DNA of 64,000 nucleotides from Streptomyces lincolnensis (GTDB taxonomy: Bacteria; Actinomycetota; Actinomycetes; Streptomycetales; Streptomycetaceae), in assembly GCF_001685355.1 (NCBI RefSeq), contig NZ_CP016438.1:4836001-4900000 (forward strand), given 5' to 3'. The translations under genes and the position numbers were made by a program. This document shows positions 8,648-17,315 of the stretch, piece by piece. The notes beneath the pieces were generated by a model. That model saw only the letters and a list, made by a program, of their open reading frames with translations, made no database searches and had not been told where the DNA came from. How positions within the stretch are numbered: the stretch's first letter is position 1; each line of letters opens with the position of its first letter.

Positions 8648-10243
8648 ATGGTCCGCGTCCCCCTCGCCGCCCGGAACACCGTGAACCAACTGCGCAAGAC
8701 CCCGCGTGCCCTGGTCCGCCACTACCGCACCCGCCGTCCCCACCCGACCGTCGAACTCGTCCACCATCCGCACCCCTGGTCCCGCGCCCTCGGCCTCGTC
8801 ACGGTCGTCGTCCTCGGCGCCTGGCTGGGCCTGCTGATCGTGGGCAACGTCCGGGTGCCCGTCGGCCCCATGAACACGACGATGACGCTGCGCCCGTCCC
8901 TCACCGGCGGCACGAAGATCAACGTCTCGCCGCTCGGCGCGCTCCAGCTGGACAGCCACCACGCCCCCGTCCGCCTGGACGTCAACGTCGACCAGCTCGA
9001 CCCGGTCCGCTCCCAGGCCCTGGTCGACCACCCCGAGCGGCTCTCCGGGCTCCAGGACGAGGTCACCCGGGACGTCGGACACGGCACCCTCGACCTCGCC
9101 GTGCGCTCCTGCGTCGCCGTCGTCTCCGGCGCCACCGTCCTCGGCCTCGCCGTCTACCGCCGCCCCCGCCGCGCCCTGGCCTGCGGCGGCCTCGCCCTGA
9201 CCCTGCTGGCCGCCTCGGGCGGCACCGCCTACGCCACCTGGAACCCCGGCTCCGTCCTCGAACCGCGGTTCTCCGGCCTGCTCTCCTCCGCCCCGTCCCT
9301 GGTCGGCAACGCCCGCAGCATCGTCACCGAATTCGACGTCTACCAGAAGGAGTTGGCCCGCCTGGTCACCAACGTGACCAAGCTCTACGACGCCACCTCC
9401 ACGCTCCCCGCCTACGCGCCCGACCCGACCACCATCCGCGTCCTGCACGTCTCCGACATCCATCTGAACCCGGCGAGCTGGAAGATCATCGCCTCGCTGG
9501 TGGAGCAGTACAAGGTCGACGTCATCGTCGACTCCGGCGACACGATGGACCACGGCACGGCGGCCGAGAACGGCTTCCTCGACCCGATCGAGGACCTCGG
9601 CGCGCCCTACGTCTGGGTGCGCGGCAACCACGACTCCCAGGTGACCCAGCGCTATCTGGAGGGCCTGAAGAACGTCCACGTCCTGGACGACGGCAGGGCC
9701 CGGACGATCGCCGGCCTGCGCTTCGCCGGCATCGGCGACCCCCAGTTCACCCCCGACCGCTCCAGCCGGCCCGACACCTCGCAGTCCCAGGAACTGGCCG
9801 GCGCCCGCCTCGCCGCCGCCCTGCGCGACCAGAGCACCGCCGGCACCCCGGTCGACATCGCCGTCGCCCACGAGCCCGCGGCGGCCCGCATGGTCGACGG
9901 CACGGTGCCGCTGGTCCTGTCCGGCCACCTCCACCACGAGGAGATGGAGATCATGAAGAACGGCACCCGGCTGCGCGTCGAGGGCTCCACCGGCGGCAGC
10001 GGCCTGCGCGCCATCGAGGGCAAGTACCCCGACCCCATCGAGGCCTCGATCCTCTACGTCGACCGCGACTCCCGCCGCCTCCAGGCCTGGGACGCCATCG
10101 AACTGGGCGGCCTCGGCCTGACGACCGCCGAGGTCAGCCGCCACCTCGCCGAGGAGAACCAGCCCGGCGCGAGCCCGTCACCGTCTCCCTCGCCCACCTC
10201 CCCGTCACCCGGCTCCCCCAGCCCCACGACCGGCTCCCCGTAA
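8648..10243 (+). CDS. membrane-anchored metallophosphoesterase
   Basis: The 531-residue product has an N-terminal membrane helix (GLVTVVVLGAWLGLLIVG), a further pair of hydrophobic segments at about residues 155-195, and a C-terminal calcineurin-like phosphoesterase domain with all metal-binding motifs: SDIHL (D-x-H), DSGDTMDH, GNHDS, AHEP and SGHLHH. The tail is a Pro-Ser linker (PSPSPSPTSP). The enzyme domain probably faces outward and hydrolyses a phosphoester of unknown identity. I take the ATG at 8648 (MVRVPLAARN) because the longer reading frame upstream lies antisense to the neighbouring zincin gene. Confidence 0.85.
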   Translation: MVRVPLAARNTVNQLRKTPRALVRHYRTRRPHPTVELVHHPHPWSRALGLVTVVVLGAWLGLLIVGNVRVPVGPMNTTMTLRPSLTGGTKINVSPLGALQLDSHHAPVRLDVNVDQLDPVRSQALVDHPERLSGLQDEVTRDVGHGTLDLAVRSCVAVVSGATVLGLAVYRRPRRALACGGLALTLLAASGGTAYATWNPGSVLEPRFSGLLSSAPSLVGNARSIVTEFDVYQKELARLVTNVTKLYDATSTLPAYAPDPTTIRVLHVSDIHLNPASWKIIASLVEQYKVDVIVDSGDTMDHGTAAENGFLDPIEDLGAPYVWVRGNHDSQVTQRYLEGLKNVHVLDDGRARTIAGLRFAGIGDPQFTPDRSSRPDTSQSQELAGARLAAALRDQSTAGTPVDIAVAHEPAAARMVDGTVPLVLSGHLHHEEMEIMKNGTRLRVEGSTGGSGLRAIEGKYPDPIEASILYVDRDSRRLQAWDAIELGGLGLTTAEVSRHLAEENQPGASPSPSPSPTSPSPGSPSPTTGSP

Positions 10244-10323
10244 ACCGTTTTGGCGATCCCTCCCGGCATCCCATATGCTTCTCAAGTCCCCGACGCGCCG
10301 CAAGGCGCCCAGGCGGGCCGATA

Positions 10324-10396
10324 GCCCTCATCGTCTAGCGGCCTAGGACGCCGCCCTTTCAAGGCGGTAGCACGGGTTCGAATCCCGTTGGGGGCA
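10324..10396 (+). tRNA. tRNA-Glu(UUC)
   Basis: 73 bases with acceptor GCCCTCA/TGGGGGC, anticodon loop CTTTCAA (TTC) and T-loop GTTCGAATC. CCA is not encoded. Confidence 0.95.
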
Positions 10397-10530
10397 CATC
10401 ATCGCTCTGCGTCGATCAGTCGACGCAGCCGCGGGGTATTGAGCGCGACCGCCATACCAACCGCGAGGACACCTCCCGTACAGGCACTCCAGGCCGTGTT
10501 CCGCCGCCTGGGGTGCCTCGTCCTGTCGTA

Positions 10531-10588
10531 TGGCGACTGCGGGTTCGTCGTGGCTGGTCGCGCAGTTCCCCGCGCCCCTGAAAAGCAG
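10531..10588. repeat. Streptomyces interspersed extragenic repeat
   Basis: The segment GACTGCGGGTTCGTCGTGG followed by CTGGTCGCGCAGTTCCCCGCGCCCC is a sequence I recognise as recurring between genes in many Streptomyces genomes. It lies in an otherwise empty 457-base gap (10397-10853) between tRNA-Glu and tRNA-Asp; I see no gene in the rest of that gap. Confidence 0.55.
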
Positions 10589-10853
10589 CAGCCGCCGTCG
10601 GACATGAGGCCCCCCCCCGGACAGTGGGCGCTACGCGAACCCCCACCGGAGCCGCACAGCGCGCCGCAGGCATCGCCCCCAGCCCCCACATCCTGCTCGT
10701 TTTCAGGGCACCGCTCATCCTCTGATACGCTGCTCCAGCGACGTCACCCCAGCTGACAACGCCCTCCACCCCCATCGGTGAGAGCGGCGGAAACTCGGTG
10801 GGGACAGGCGAAACGATGTGCGACACTGGGATCACCGGTCAGCACAACAGCAA

Positions 10854-10928
10854 GGTCCTGTGGAGCAGTTTGGAGTGCTCGCCACCCTGTCAAGGTGGAG
10901 GCCGCGGGTTCAAATCCCGTCAGGACCG
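10854..10928 (+). tRNA. tRNA-Asp(GUC), copy 1
   Basis: 75 bases with acceptor GGTCCTG/CAGGACC, discriminator G, anticodon loop CTGTCAA (GTC) and T-loop GTTCAAATC. It differs from the second tRNA-Asp copy (15222-15296) at one D-loop base. It is followed 24 bases later by tRNA-Phe and may be cotranscribed with it. Confidence 0.95.
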
Positions 10929-10952
10929 CTGAGGTTTCTCCGGAAGCCTCGT

Positions 10953-11026
10953 GGCTGGGTAGCTCAGTTGGTACGAGCGTCCGCCTGAAAAGCGGAAGGT
11001 CGCCGGTTCGACCCCGGCCCCAGCCA
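10953..11026 (+). tRNA. tRNA-Phe(GAA)
   Basis: 74 bases with acceptor GGCTGGG/CCCAGCC, anticodon loop CTGAAAA (GAA) and T-loop GTTCGACCC. The D-loop is one base longer than in the other tRNAs here. CCA is not encoded. Confidence 0.95.
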
Positions 11027-11031
11027 CAGCC

Positions 11032-11063
11032 AAGGCCCCGATCTCCGGATCGGGGCCTTCTTC
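11032..11063 (+). terminator. terminator after tRNA-Phe
   Basis: Inverted repeat AAGGCCCCGATC...GATCGGGGCCTT followed by CTTCTTCG, six bases after the tRNA. Confidence 0.8.
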
Positions 11064-11153
11064 GTTCCCACGGGCCCACGGGTTCGTTCCCACAGGCACC
11101 CGCGGCAAAAGCGTTCGCCAGGAATTTCCCGAGGATGAGATCCTGGATCGCGT

Positions 11154-14100
11154 ATGTCTACGCACCCTGCCCCCGCCCCCGGTCAACCGGCTCTCGGGGA
11201 TCTCGCCGCCCGCCTGACCGAGCTGTCCCTGCGCGACGCGCACCGGCTCGGGCGCAGGCTCGAAGGCGCGCGCCGGATCCGCAAGCCGGACGCCCTGGCC
11301 GCCGTTCTCACCGAGGTCGAGGCGGAGGTCGCGAAGGCCGAGGAGCGGATGGGCGCGCGGCGGACGCGGGTGCCCGCGGTGAGCTATCCCGAGCAGCTGC
11401 CCGTCAGCCAGAAGAAGGACGACATCGCGGCCGCCATCCGCGATCACCAGGTCGTCATCGTGGCCGGTGAGACCGGCTCCGGCAAGACCACACAGATCCC
11501 GAAGATCTGCCTGGAGCTCGGACGCGGCGTCCGCGGCATGATCGGGCACACCCAGCCCCGCCGTATCGCCGCCCGCACGGTCGCCGAACGCGTGGCGGAG
11601 GAGCTGGACACCCCGCTGGGCGAGGCCGTCGGCTGGAAGGTCCGCTTCACCGACCAGGTGAACCCGGAGGCCACCTTCGTCAAGCTGATGACGGACGGCA
11701 TCCTGCTGGCCGAGATCCAGACCGACCGCGAACTGCGCGCCTACGACACGATCATCATCGACGAGGCCCACGAGCGGTCCCTCAACATCGACTTCCTGCT
11801 CGGGTATCTCGCCCAGCTGCTGCCGAAGCGGCCGGACCTGAAGGTCGTCATCACCTCCGCGACCATCGATCCCGAGCGCTTCTCCCGGCACTTCGGCGAC
11901 GCCCCGATCGTCGAGGTCAGCGGCCGGACGTACCCCGTGGAGGTGCGGTACCGGCCGCTCCTGGAGGAGGCTGTGTCCGATTCCGGGGGCGACGACTCCG
12001 ACCGCGACCAGATCACCGCGATCTGCGACGCCGTGGAGGAGCTCCAGGGCGAGGGCAAGGGCGACATCCTCGTCTTCCTCTCGGGTGAGCGAGAGATCCG
12101 GGACACCGCGGACGCGCTCAACAAGAAGAACTACCGGTTCACCGAGGTCCTCCCCCTGTACGCCCGGCTCTCGCACGCCGAGCAGCACCGTGTCTTCCAG
12201 CAGCACACCGGCCGCAGGATCGTTCTGGCGACCAACGTCGCCGAGACCTCGCTGACCGTCCCCGGCATCAAGTACGTCATCGACCCCGGCTTCGCCCGGA
12301 TCTCCCGCTACAGCCACCGCACCAAGGTCCAGCGGCTGCCCATCGAGCCGGTCTCGCAGGCCAGCGCCAACCAGCGCAAGGGCCGCTGCGGCCGGACCAG
12401 CGACGGCATCTGCATCCGGCTGTACAGCGAGGAGGACTTCGAGGCGCGTCCGGAGTTCACCGACGCGGAGATCCTCCGGACGAACCTCGCCTCCGTCATC
12501 CTCCAGATGACCGCGGCCGGCCTCGGCGAGATCGAGAAGTTCCCCTTCATCGACCCGCCGGACCACCGCAACATCCGTGACGGCGTCCAACTCCTCCAGG
12601 AGCTGGGCGCGTTGGACCCGGCACAGAAGGACGTACGCAAGCGGCTCACCCAGACCGGCCGCAAGCTCGCGCAGCTGCCGGTCGACCCGCGGCTGGCGCG
12701 CATGGTCCTGGAGGCCGACAAGAACGGCTGTGTCCGGGAGGTCATGGTCATAGCGGCGGCGCTGTCCATCCAGGACCCGCGTGAGCGCCCCGCCGAGAAG
12801 CAGACCCAGGCCGACCAGCAGCATGCCCGCTTCAAGGACGAGACCAGCGACTTCCTCGCCTATCTGAACCTGTGGCGGTACGTCCGCGAGCAGCAGAAGG
12901 AGCGGGGGTCGAGTTCCTTCCGCCGGATGTGCAAGCAGGAGTACCTGAACTTCCTGCGCATCCGCGAATGGCAGGACATCTACTCCCAACTGCGCACGGT
13001 CGCCAAGCAGATGGGCATCCATCCGAACGAGGACGACGCGGCCGACCAGAGCGTCCACGTCTCCCTCCTCGCCGGTCTGCTCTCGCACGTCGGCATGAAG
13101 GACGTGAAGGACGGCAACAAGAACGAGTACCTGGGCGCCCGCAACGCCAAGTTCGCGATCTTCCCCGGCTCGGCGCTGTTCAAGAAGCAGCCGCGCTTCG
13201 TGATGTCCGCGGAACTCGTGGAGACCTCCCGCCTCTGGGCCCGCGTCAACGCCAAGATCGAGCCGGAGTGGGTGGAGCCCCTCGCGGAGCACCTCCTCAA
13301 ACGCACCTACAGCGAGCCGCACTGGGAGAAGGACCAGGCCGCGGTGATGGCGTACGAGAAGGTCACGCTGTACGGCGTGCCGATCGTCGCCCAGCGGAAG
13401 GTGAACTACGGCCGGATCGACCCGGAGACCTCCCGCGAGCTCTTCATCCGCAACGCCCTGGTCGAGGGCGACTGGCGCACGCACCACAAGTTCTTCGCCG
13501 ACAACCGCAGACTCCTCAGCGAGGTCGAGGAGTTGGAGCACCGCGCCCGGCGCCGGGACATCGTGGTCGACGACGACACGCTCTTCGACTTCTACGAGCA
13601 GCGGGTGCCCGACCACGTGGTCTCCGGCGCCCACTTCGACTCCTGGTGGAAGAACAAGCGGCACGAGCAGCCCGACTTCCTCGACTTCGAGCGGGAGATG
13701 CTCATCCGGGAGTCGGCGGAGGCGGTCACCAAGGACGACTATCCGGACTCCTGGCGGCAGGGCCCGCTCAAGTTCCGGGTCACCTACCAGTTCGAGCCGG
13801 GCGCGGACGCCGACGGTGTGACCGTCCACGTCCCGCTCCAGGTCCTCAACCAGGTCACGGACGAGGGCTTCGACTGGCAGATCCCGGGCCTCAGGGAAGA
13901 GCTGGTCACCGAGCTGATCCGGTCCCTCCCGAAGCCGATCCGCCGCAACTACGTGCCGGCGCCGAACTTCGCGAGACGGTTCCTGGAGACGGCGGTGCCG
14001 TTGCAGGAGCCGCTGACGGTCACGATGGCCCGTGAGCTGAAGCGCATGGTCGGAGTGCCCTTCGAGGCCGAGGACTTCGACTGGTCCAGGGTCCCGGAGC

Positions 14101-15128
14101 ATCTGCGGATCACCTTCCGGATCGTCGACGAACGGCGGCGCAAGCTGGCCGAGGACAAGGACCTCCAGGCGCTGAAGCTCCAGTTGAAGCCGAAGGCACG
14201 CCAGGCCCTGTCCCAGGCGGCCGCGGCGACCGCGGAACGCCGGGGCGGGGAGTCCCTGGAGCGCGCGGGACTGACCGACTGGACGATCGGCTCCCTCACC
14301 CGGGTCTTCGAGACCCGCCGGGCCGGCCAGCCGGTGAAGGCCTACCCGGCACTGGTGGACGACGGCGACACCGTCTCCGTACGCCTCTTCGACACGGAGG
14401 CGGAGCAGGCGGAGGCGATGTGGAAGGGCACCCGACGGCTGATCCTGCGCAACATCCCGGTCAACCCGGCGAAGTTCGCCTCGGAGAAGCTGACGAATCC
14501 GCAGAAGCTGGCGCTCTCGGCGAACCCGCACGGCTCGATCCAGGCGCTGTTCGACGACTGCGCGAGGGCAGCGGCGGACAGGCTGATCGGCGACTTCGGC
14601 GGCCCGGCGTGGGACGAGGAGTCGTATCGGAAGCTGTACGACAAGGTGCGCGCGGAAATCGTCGACACCACGGTCCGTACGGTGGGCCAGGTGCAGCAGG
14701 TGCTGGCCGCCTGGCAGGCCTGTGAGCGCCGTCTGAAGGCCGCACGGAGCCCCGCCCTCCTCCCGAACCTCCAGGACGTCCGCAAGCAGCTGGACGCGCT
14801 GGTGAAGCCCGGGTTCGTCACCGAGGCGGGGCTGCGTCGCCTGCCGGACCTGATGCGCTATCTGGTGGCCGCGGACCGGCGCCTCCAGCAGATGCCGACG
14901 GGCGTCCAGCGGGACACCACGCGCATGGAGAAGGTCCACGAGATGCAGGACGAGTACGCCTGGCTCCTGGAGCAGATGCCCCAGGGCCGGCCGGTCCCCT
15001 CGACCGTCCTGGACATCCGCTGGATGATCGAGGAACTCCGCGTCAGCTACTTCGCCCACGCCCTGGGCACGGCGTACCCCGTCTCCGACAAGCGGATCGT
15101 GAAGGCGATCGACGCGGCCGCGCCGTGA
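11154..15128 (+). CDS. hrpA: HrpA-type DEAH-box ATP-dependent RNA helicase
   Basis: The 1324-residue length fits full-size bacterial HrpA. Near residue 104 is Walker A GETGSGKTT, near 203 the DEAH box in IIIDEAHERSLNIDFLL, then SATID, and motif VI QRKGRCGRT near 410. The helicase-associated and OB-fold parts follow, and the long C-terminal half (from about residue 560) contains the HrpA-specific DUF3418 region. It would unwind or remodel RNA in the cytoplasm; in E. coli HrpA resolves stalled or collided ribosomes. The gene begins with an ATG at 11154 and is flanked by tRNA genes on both sides. A long open frame on the opposite strand is a codon-bias shadow. Confidence 0.92.
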   Translation: MSTHPAPAPGQPALGDLAARLTELSLRDAHRLGRRLEGARRIRKPDALAAVLTEVEAEVAKAEERMGARRTRVPAVSYPEQLPVSQKKDDIAAAIRDHQVVIVAGETGSGKTTQIPKICLELGRGVRGMIGHTQPRRIAARTVAERVAEELDTPLGEAVGWKVRFTDQVNPEATFVKLMTDGILLAEIQTDRELRAYDTIIIDEAHERSLNIDFLLGYLAQLLPKRPDLKVVITSATIDPERFSRHFGDAPIVEVSGRTYPVEVRYRPLLEEAVSDSGGDDSDRDQITAICDAVEELQGEGKGDILVFLSGEREIRDTADALNKKNYRFTEVLPLYARLSHAEQHRVFQQHTGRRIVLATNVAETSLTVPGIKYVIDPGFARISRYSHRTKVQRLPIEPVSQASANQRKGRCGRTSDGICIRLYSEEDFEARPEFTDAEILRTNLASVILQMTAAGLGEIEKFPFIDPPDHRNIRDGVQLLQELGALDPAQKDVRKRLTQTGRKLAQLPVDPRLARMVLEADKNGCVREVMVIAAALSIQDPRERPAEKQTQADQQHARFKDETSDFLAYLNLWRYVREQQKERGSSSFRRMCKQEYLNFLRIREWQDIYSQLRTVAKQMGIHPNEDDAADQSVHVSLLAGLLSHVGMKDVKDGNKNEYLGARNAKFAIFPGSALFKKQPRFVMSAELVETSRLWARVNAKIEPEWVEPLAEHLLKRTYSEPHWEKDQAAVMAYEKVTLYGVPIVAQRKVNYGRIDPETSRELFIRNALVEGDWRTHHKFFADNRRLLSEVEELEHRARRRDIVVDDDTLFDFYEQRVPDHVVSGAHFDSWWKNKRHEQPDFLDFEREMLIRESAEAVTKDDYPDSWRQGPLKFRVTYQFEPGADADGVTVHVPLQVLNQVTDEGFDWQIPGLREELVTELIRSLPKPIRRNYVPAPNFARRFLETAVPLQEPLTVTMARELKRMVGVPFEAEDFDWSRVPEHLRITFRIVDERRRKLAEDKDLQALKLQLKPKARQALSQAAAATAERRGGESLERAGLTDWTIGSLTRVFETRRAGQPVKAYPALVDDGDTVSVRLFDTEAEQAEAMWKGTRRLILRNIPVNPAKFASEKLTNPQKLALSANPHGSIQALFDDCARAAADRLIGDFGGPAWDEESYRKLYDKVRAEIVDTTVRTVGQVQQVLAAWQACERRLKAARSPALLPNLQDVRKQLDALVKPGFVTEAGLRRLPDLMRYLVAADRRLQQMPTGVQRDTTRMEKVHEMQDEYAWLLEQMPQGRPVPSTVLDIRWMIEELRVSYFAHALGTAYPVSDKRIVKAIDAAAP

Positions 15129-15221
15129 CCACCCGTGCACCCTGGGTGAGTTCGCGCAGCGGGCGCCCGCTCCTGTACAGTCCTTCTCGCAGCGCAACGC
15201 ACGAATAGCGCCGCGAAACCT

Positions 15222-15296
15222 GGTCCTGTGGAGCAGCTTGGAGTGCTCGCCACCCTGTCAAGGTGGAGGCCGCGGGTTCAAATCCCGTCAGGACCG
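15222..15296 (+). tRNA. tRNA-Asp(GUC), copy 2
   Basis: 75 bases, almost identical to copy 1 (D-loop AGCTTGGAG instead of AGTTTGGAG), with an intact cloverleaf. Its 3' half begins the tandem array downstream. Confidence 0.95.
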
Positions 15297-15724
15297 CAGT
15301 GAAAGCAAGGGCTCGCCCCCGACAGGGGATGCGGGCCCTTCTTCATGTGTCACCACCCCCGCCGCCCGCCACCCTGCCAAGGTGGAGGCCGCGCCCGCGG
15401 CGCAGCCGCAATCAGACGCAGCAAATCTCGTCAGGACCGCAGTGAAAGCAAGGGCTCGCCCCCGACAGGGGTCGCGGGCCCTTCTTCATGCGCCCCCGCC
15501 GCCCGCGCCCGCCACCCTGCCAAGGCGGAGGCCGCGCCCGCGGCGCAGCCGCAATCAGACGCAGCAAATCCCGTCAGGACCGCAGTGAAAGCAAGGGCTC
15601 GCCCCCGTCAGGGGTCGCGGGCCCTTCTTCATGCGCCCCCGCCGCCCGTGACCGCCACCCTGCCAAGGTGGAGGCCGCGCCCGCGGCGCTGCCGCAATCA
15701 GACGCAGCAAATCCCGTCAGGACC
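15249..15724 (+). repeat. 143-bp tandem array of tRNA-Asp 3'-half remnants
   Basis: The part of tRNA-Asp from the anticodon stem to the discriminator base, plus the following terminator hairpin, recurs three more times. Anticodon stems begin at 15368, 15511 and 15654, and the CAGGACCG 3' ends at 15432, 15575 and 15718; every step is exactly 143 bases. In each remnant the anticodon loop reads CTGCCAA instead of CTGTCAA, and a 24-base insertion containing the palindrome GCCGCG-CC-CGCGGC replaces the T arm. The 5' half (acceptor and D arm) is missing, so none can be a functional tRNA. Confidence 0.9.
15307..15340 (+). terminator. terminator after tRNA-Asp copy 2, repeated in the array
   Basis: AAGGGC-TCGC paired with GCGGGCCCTT, followed by CTTCTTCATG. 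The same hairpin recurs twice in the following 143-bp units, near 15450 and 15593. Confidence 0.75.
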
Positions 15725-15734
15725 GCAGTCAATG

Positions 15735-15765
15735 AGAGCCCGGATCTTCGGATCCGGGCTCTTTT
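15735..15765 (+). terminator. terminator closing the tRNA-Asp array
   Basis: AGAGCCCGGATC, TTCG loop, GATCCGGGCTCT, followed by TTT. It is a different hairpin from the one inside the array. Confidence 0.8.
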
Positions 15766-15883
15766 GCGTGCTCAGGGTGCCTGTCCGGCTGCCCGTGGTG
15801 CCCTCGGGGCCCCTCACGCCTTCTTGACGGCGTCCGCAGACCCCGGTACCCAGAAACCAGGGCCCGCTTCCCGGAGGTGGCGT

Positions 15884-16078
15884 ATGGCGGCTTCGGTCAG
15901 GCACGAGACGCGGGCGTTGCTCCGTGCGCACCTGTCGGCCGCTTCCTCCTTCGGCCATCTGACGCGTCACTGCCCGATCTGCCATCGCCTGCTGCGGCTG
16001 GCGATGGATTCGCCCCCGCAGGCGGCACAGGGGCCCGAGGAGCGCGTCGCCGAGGACGAGAGCCCCGCCGGCGCGTGA
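15884..16078 (+). CDS. short CxxC protein (DUF6274-like)
   Basis: The 64-residue product starts with an Arg/His/Leu-rich helix (MAASVRHETRALLRAHLSAA). In its middle is HLTRHCPICHRLLRLAM, a CxxC motif with flanking His residues that could bind a metal, and its tail is acidic. The ATG at 15884 follows an excellent GGAGGTGG. I believe it corresponds to the small DUF6274 proteins found beside bldC in Streptomyces; no function is known. The bldC gene is convergent, 470 bases away. Confidence 0.65.
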   Translation: MAASVRHETRALLRAHLSAASSFGHLTRHCPICHRLLRLAMDSPPQAAQGPEERVAEDESPAGA

Positions 16079-16352
16079 CGGTCGCCGGTCTCAACGCCCG
16101 TTCCGGCGTGGGGAGGTGGAGCGCATGCTTCCACTAGCGCACGGGGAACGGGAGCAACAAGGACTCCGGCATGTGACGGGTGTCACCGCATGAGTTTTGG
16201 AAACCGCGGTACTTACGCCTCACCTACAACTGGTCAATTTAATATGTGCAATTGCACCAGCCGCAGAGGCCGCCCACAGGAGATCCGACACCCCTCCCCA
16301 GACTCCGACAGGGCCGCTCACAGAGCCGCCCACCCGCCCACGTTCCGCGCAC

Positions 16353-16392
16353 AAAAAAGATCGCGCTGGACCCGGCGGAGTCCAGCGCGATC
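16353..16392 (-). terminator. bldC terminator
   Basis: Read on the minus strand, GATCGCGCTGGA...TCCAGCGCGATC is a 12-bp perfect stem followed by six T residues, a classical rho-independent terminator 155 bases past bldC. The rest of 16079-16546 holds no gene I can support; an AT-rich patch lies near 16200-16255. Confidence 0.85.
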
Positions 16393-16546
16393 GACGACGC
16401 ACCCTTGTTGCTTGCTCGGAAAGCCCCGAGAGGCTTGGGCGTGGGCTCTGTTGGGGCAGCACCCGCGTCGCTTGTAGCCAGGGTTCGGACGCCTCGACCA
16501 GTTGGGGGACCAGCCGATTTGCCCGGTATTCAGTTGTTCAGGCTGT

Positions 16547-16753
16547 TCAGGCCTCGCTGCGCTGCTGCGGGATACCCGCGAGCAGAGCGCGGACCTCGGC
16601 CTCGCGGTAACGGCGGTGCCCGCCGAGCGTGCGGATGGACGTAAGCTTGCCGGCCTTCGCCCACCGTGTGACCGTCTTGGGGTCGACGCGGAACATGGTG
16701 GCGACCTCAGCCGGGGTCAGCAGCGGCTCGGCATCAGGGGTGCGAGCGGTCAT
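16547..16753 (-). CDS. bldC: developmental DNA-binding protein BldC
   Basis: The 68-residue product is a single MerR-like winged helix: LLTPAEVATMFRVDPKTVTRWAK, then the wing LTSIRTLGGHRRYRE. Size and sequence are those of Streptomyces BldC, which binds AT-rich direct repeats cooperatively and holds back entry into development. The synteny (hrpA on one side, vdh on the other) agrees. The ATG at 16753 is preceded by GAGGAGGCCGCTC. The 562-base upstream gap contains palindromes described separately. Confidence 0.95.
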   Translation of the reverse strand: MTARTPDAEPLLTPAEVATMFRVDPKTVTRWAKAGKLTSIRTLGGHRRYREAEVRALLAGIPQQRSEA

Positions 16754-16981
16754 GAGCGGCCTCCTCGGGAGAACCGAACCATCTCGGTTCTTTCCTCTAA
16801 ATTCTGCACCTTGACCCGCGTTGCCCGAAATGGCGGACGCGAGTCGAGTCGGTTATAGGACGAACGGCTTGTCCTCGGCACTACAACTACACCATCTGTC
16901 CAGCCGCGTCGGCCAAACCTATGGATTTGCCCCCCAGACGTTCATCGGCGACGGAAGCCGATGGACCATGCCATAGCGGAC

Positions 16982-17010
16982 AGTCACGCCACTGTGACGA
17001 TCAGTCACAG
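16982..17010. promoter_or_regulatory. GTCAC palindromes upstream of bldC
   Basis: CTGTGAC-GATCA-GTCACAG at 16992-17010 is a perfect 7-bp-arm palindrome, and AGTCAC at 16982-16987 adds a third half-site. They lie about 230-260 bases before bldC in a 562-base intergenic region (16754-17315) that contains no convincing gene. This is a candidate operator; the regulator is unknown. Confidence 0.4.
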
Positions 17011-17315
17011 AGCGATCAGGAGTCATCAGACCCCCCAAAGATGGATCCTCCCCCGGGATCCTTGTCCTATTTTGGCATGAGGAGGGGCAAGGGACGCAAG
17101 GGCCGCGTACGTGCGGTCCATCACGCTTGACCCACACTTGAGACGAACGCCCGGATCGGGACCTACGTCCCTTGTTGGGGAAATCTCAGGAACTTCACGT
17201 ACCTCAGAGCGAGGACGAAACCCCAAAACGGGCGTCAGGTCAAACGTCAGTTCGTTACCTGGGTCGGCCCATGGCCGGTTTCGGCCACTTGACGGCCGCT
17301 TCGGCTCGGTTCGCC

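Noticed and set aside
10397..10853. Short open frames between tRNA-Glu and tRNA-Asp
   Set aside because: They cover the interspersed extragenic repeat and lack ribosome sites and motifs.
10920..15197. A 1425-residue minus-strand open frame opposite hrpA
   Set aside because: Codon-bias shadow of hrpA, running through tRNA genes; no domain and no ribosome site.
15297..15724. CRISPR array
   Set aside because: Units are 143 bp of tRNA-Asp 3' half plus terminator, with no short repeat/unique spacer pattern and no cas genes.
16992..17010. CRP-type binding site upstream of bldC
   Set aside because: The TGTGA/TCACA halves are separated by seven bases rather than six, and it does not fit the Streptomyces Crp consensus as I know it.
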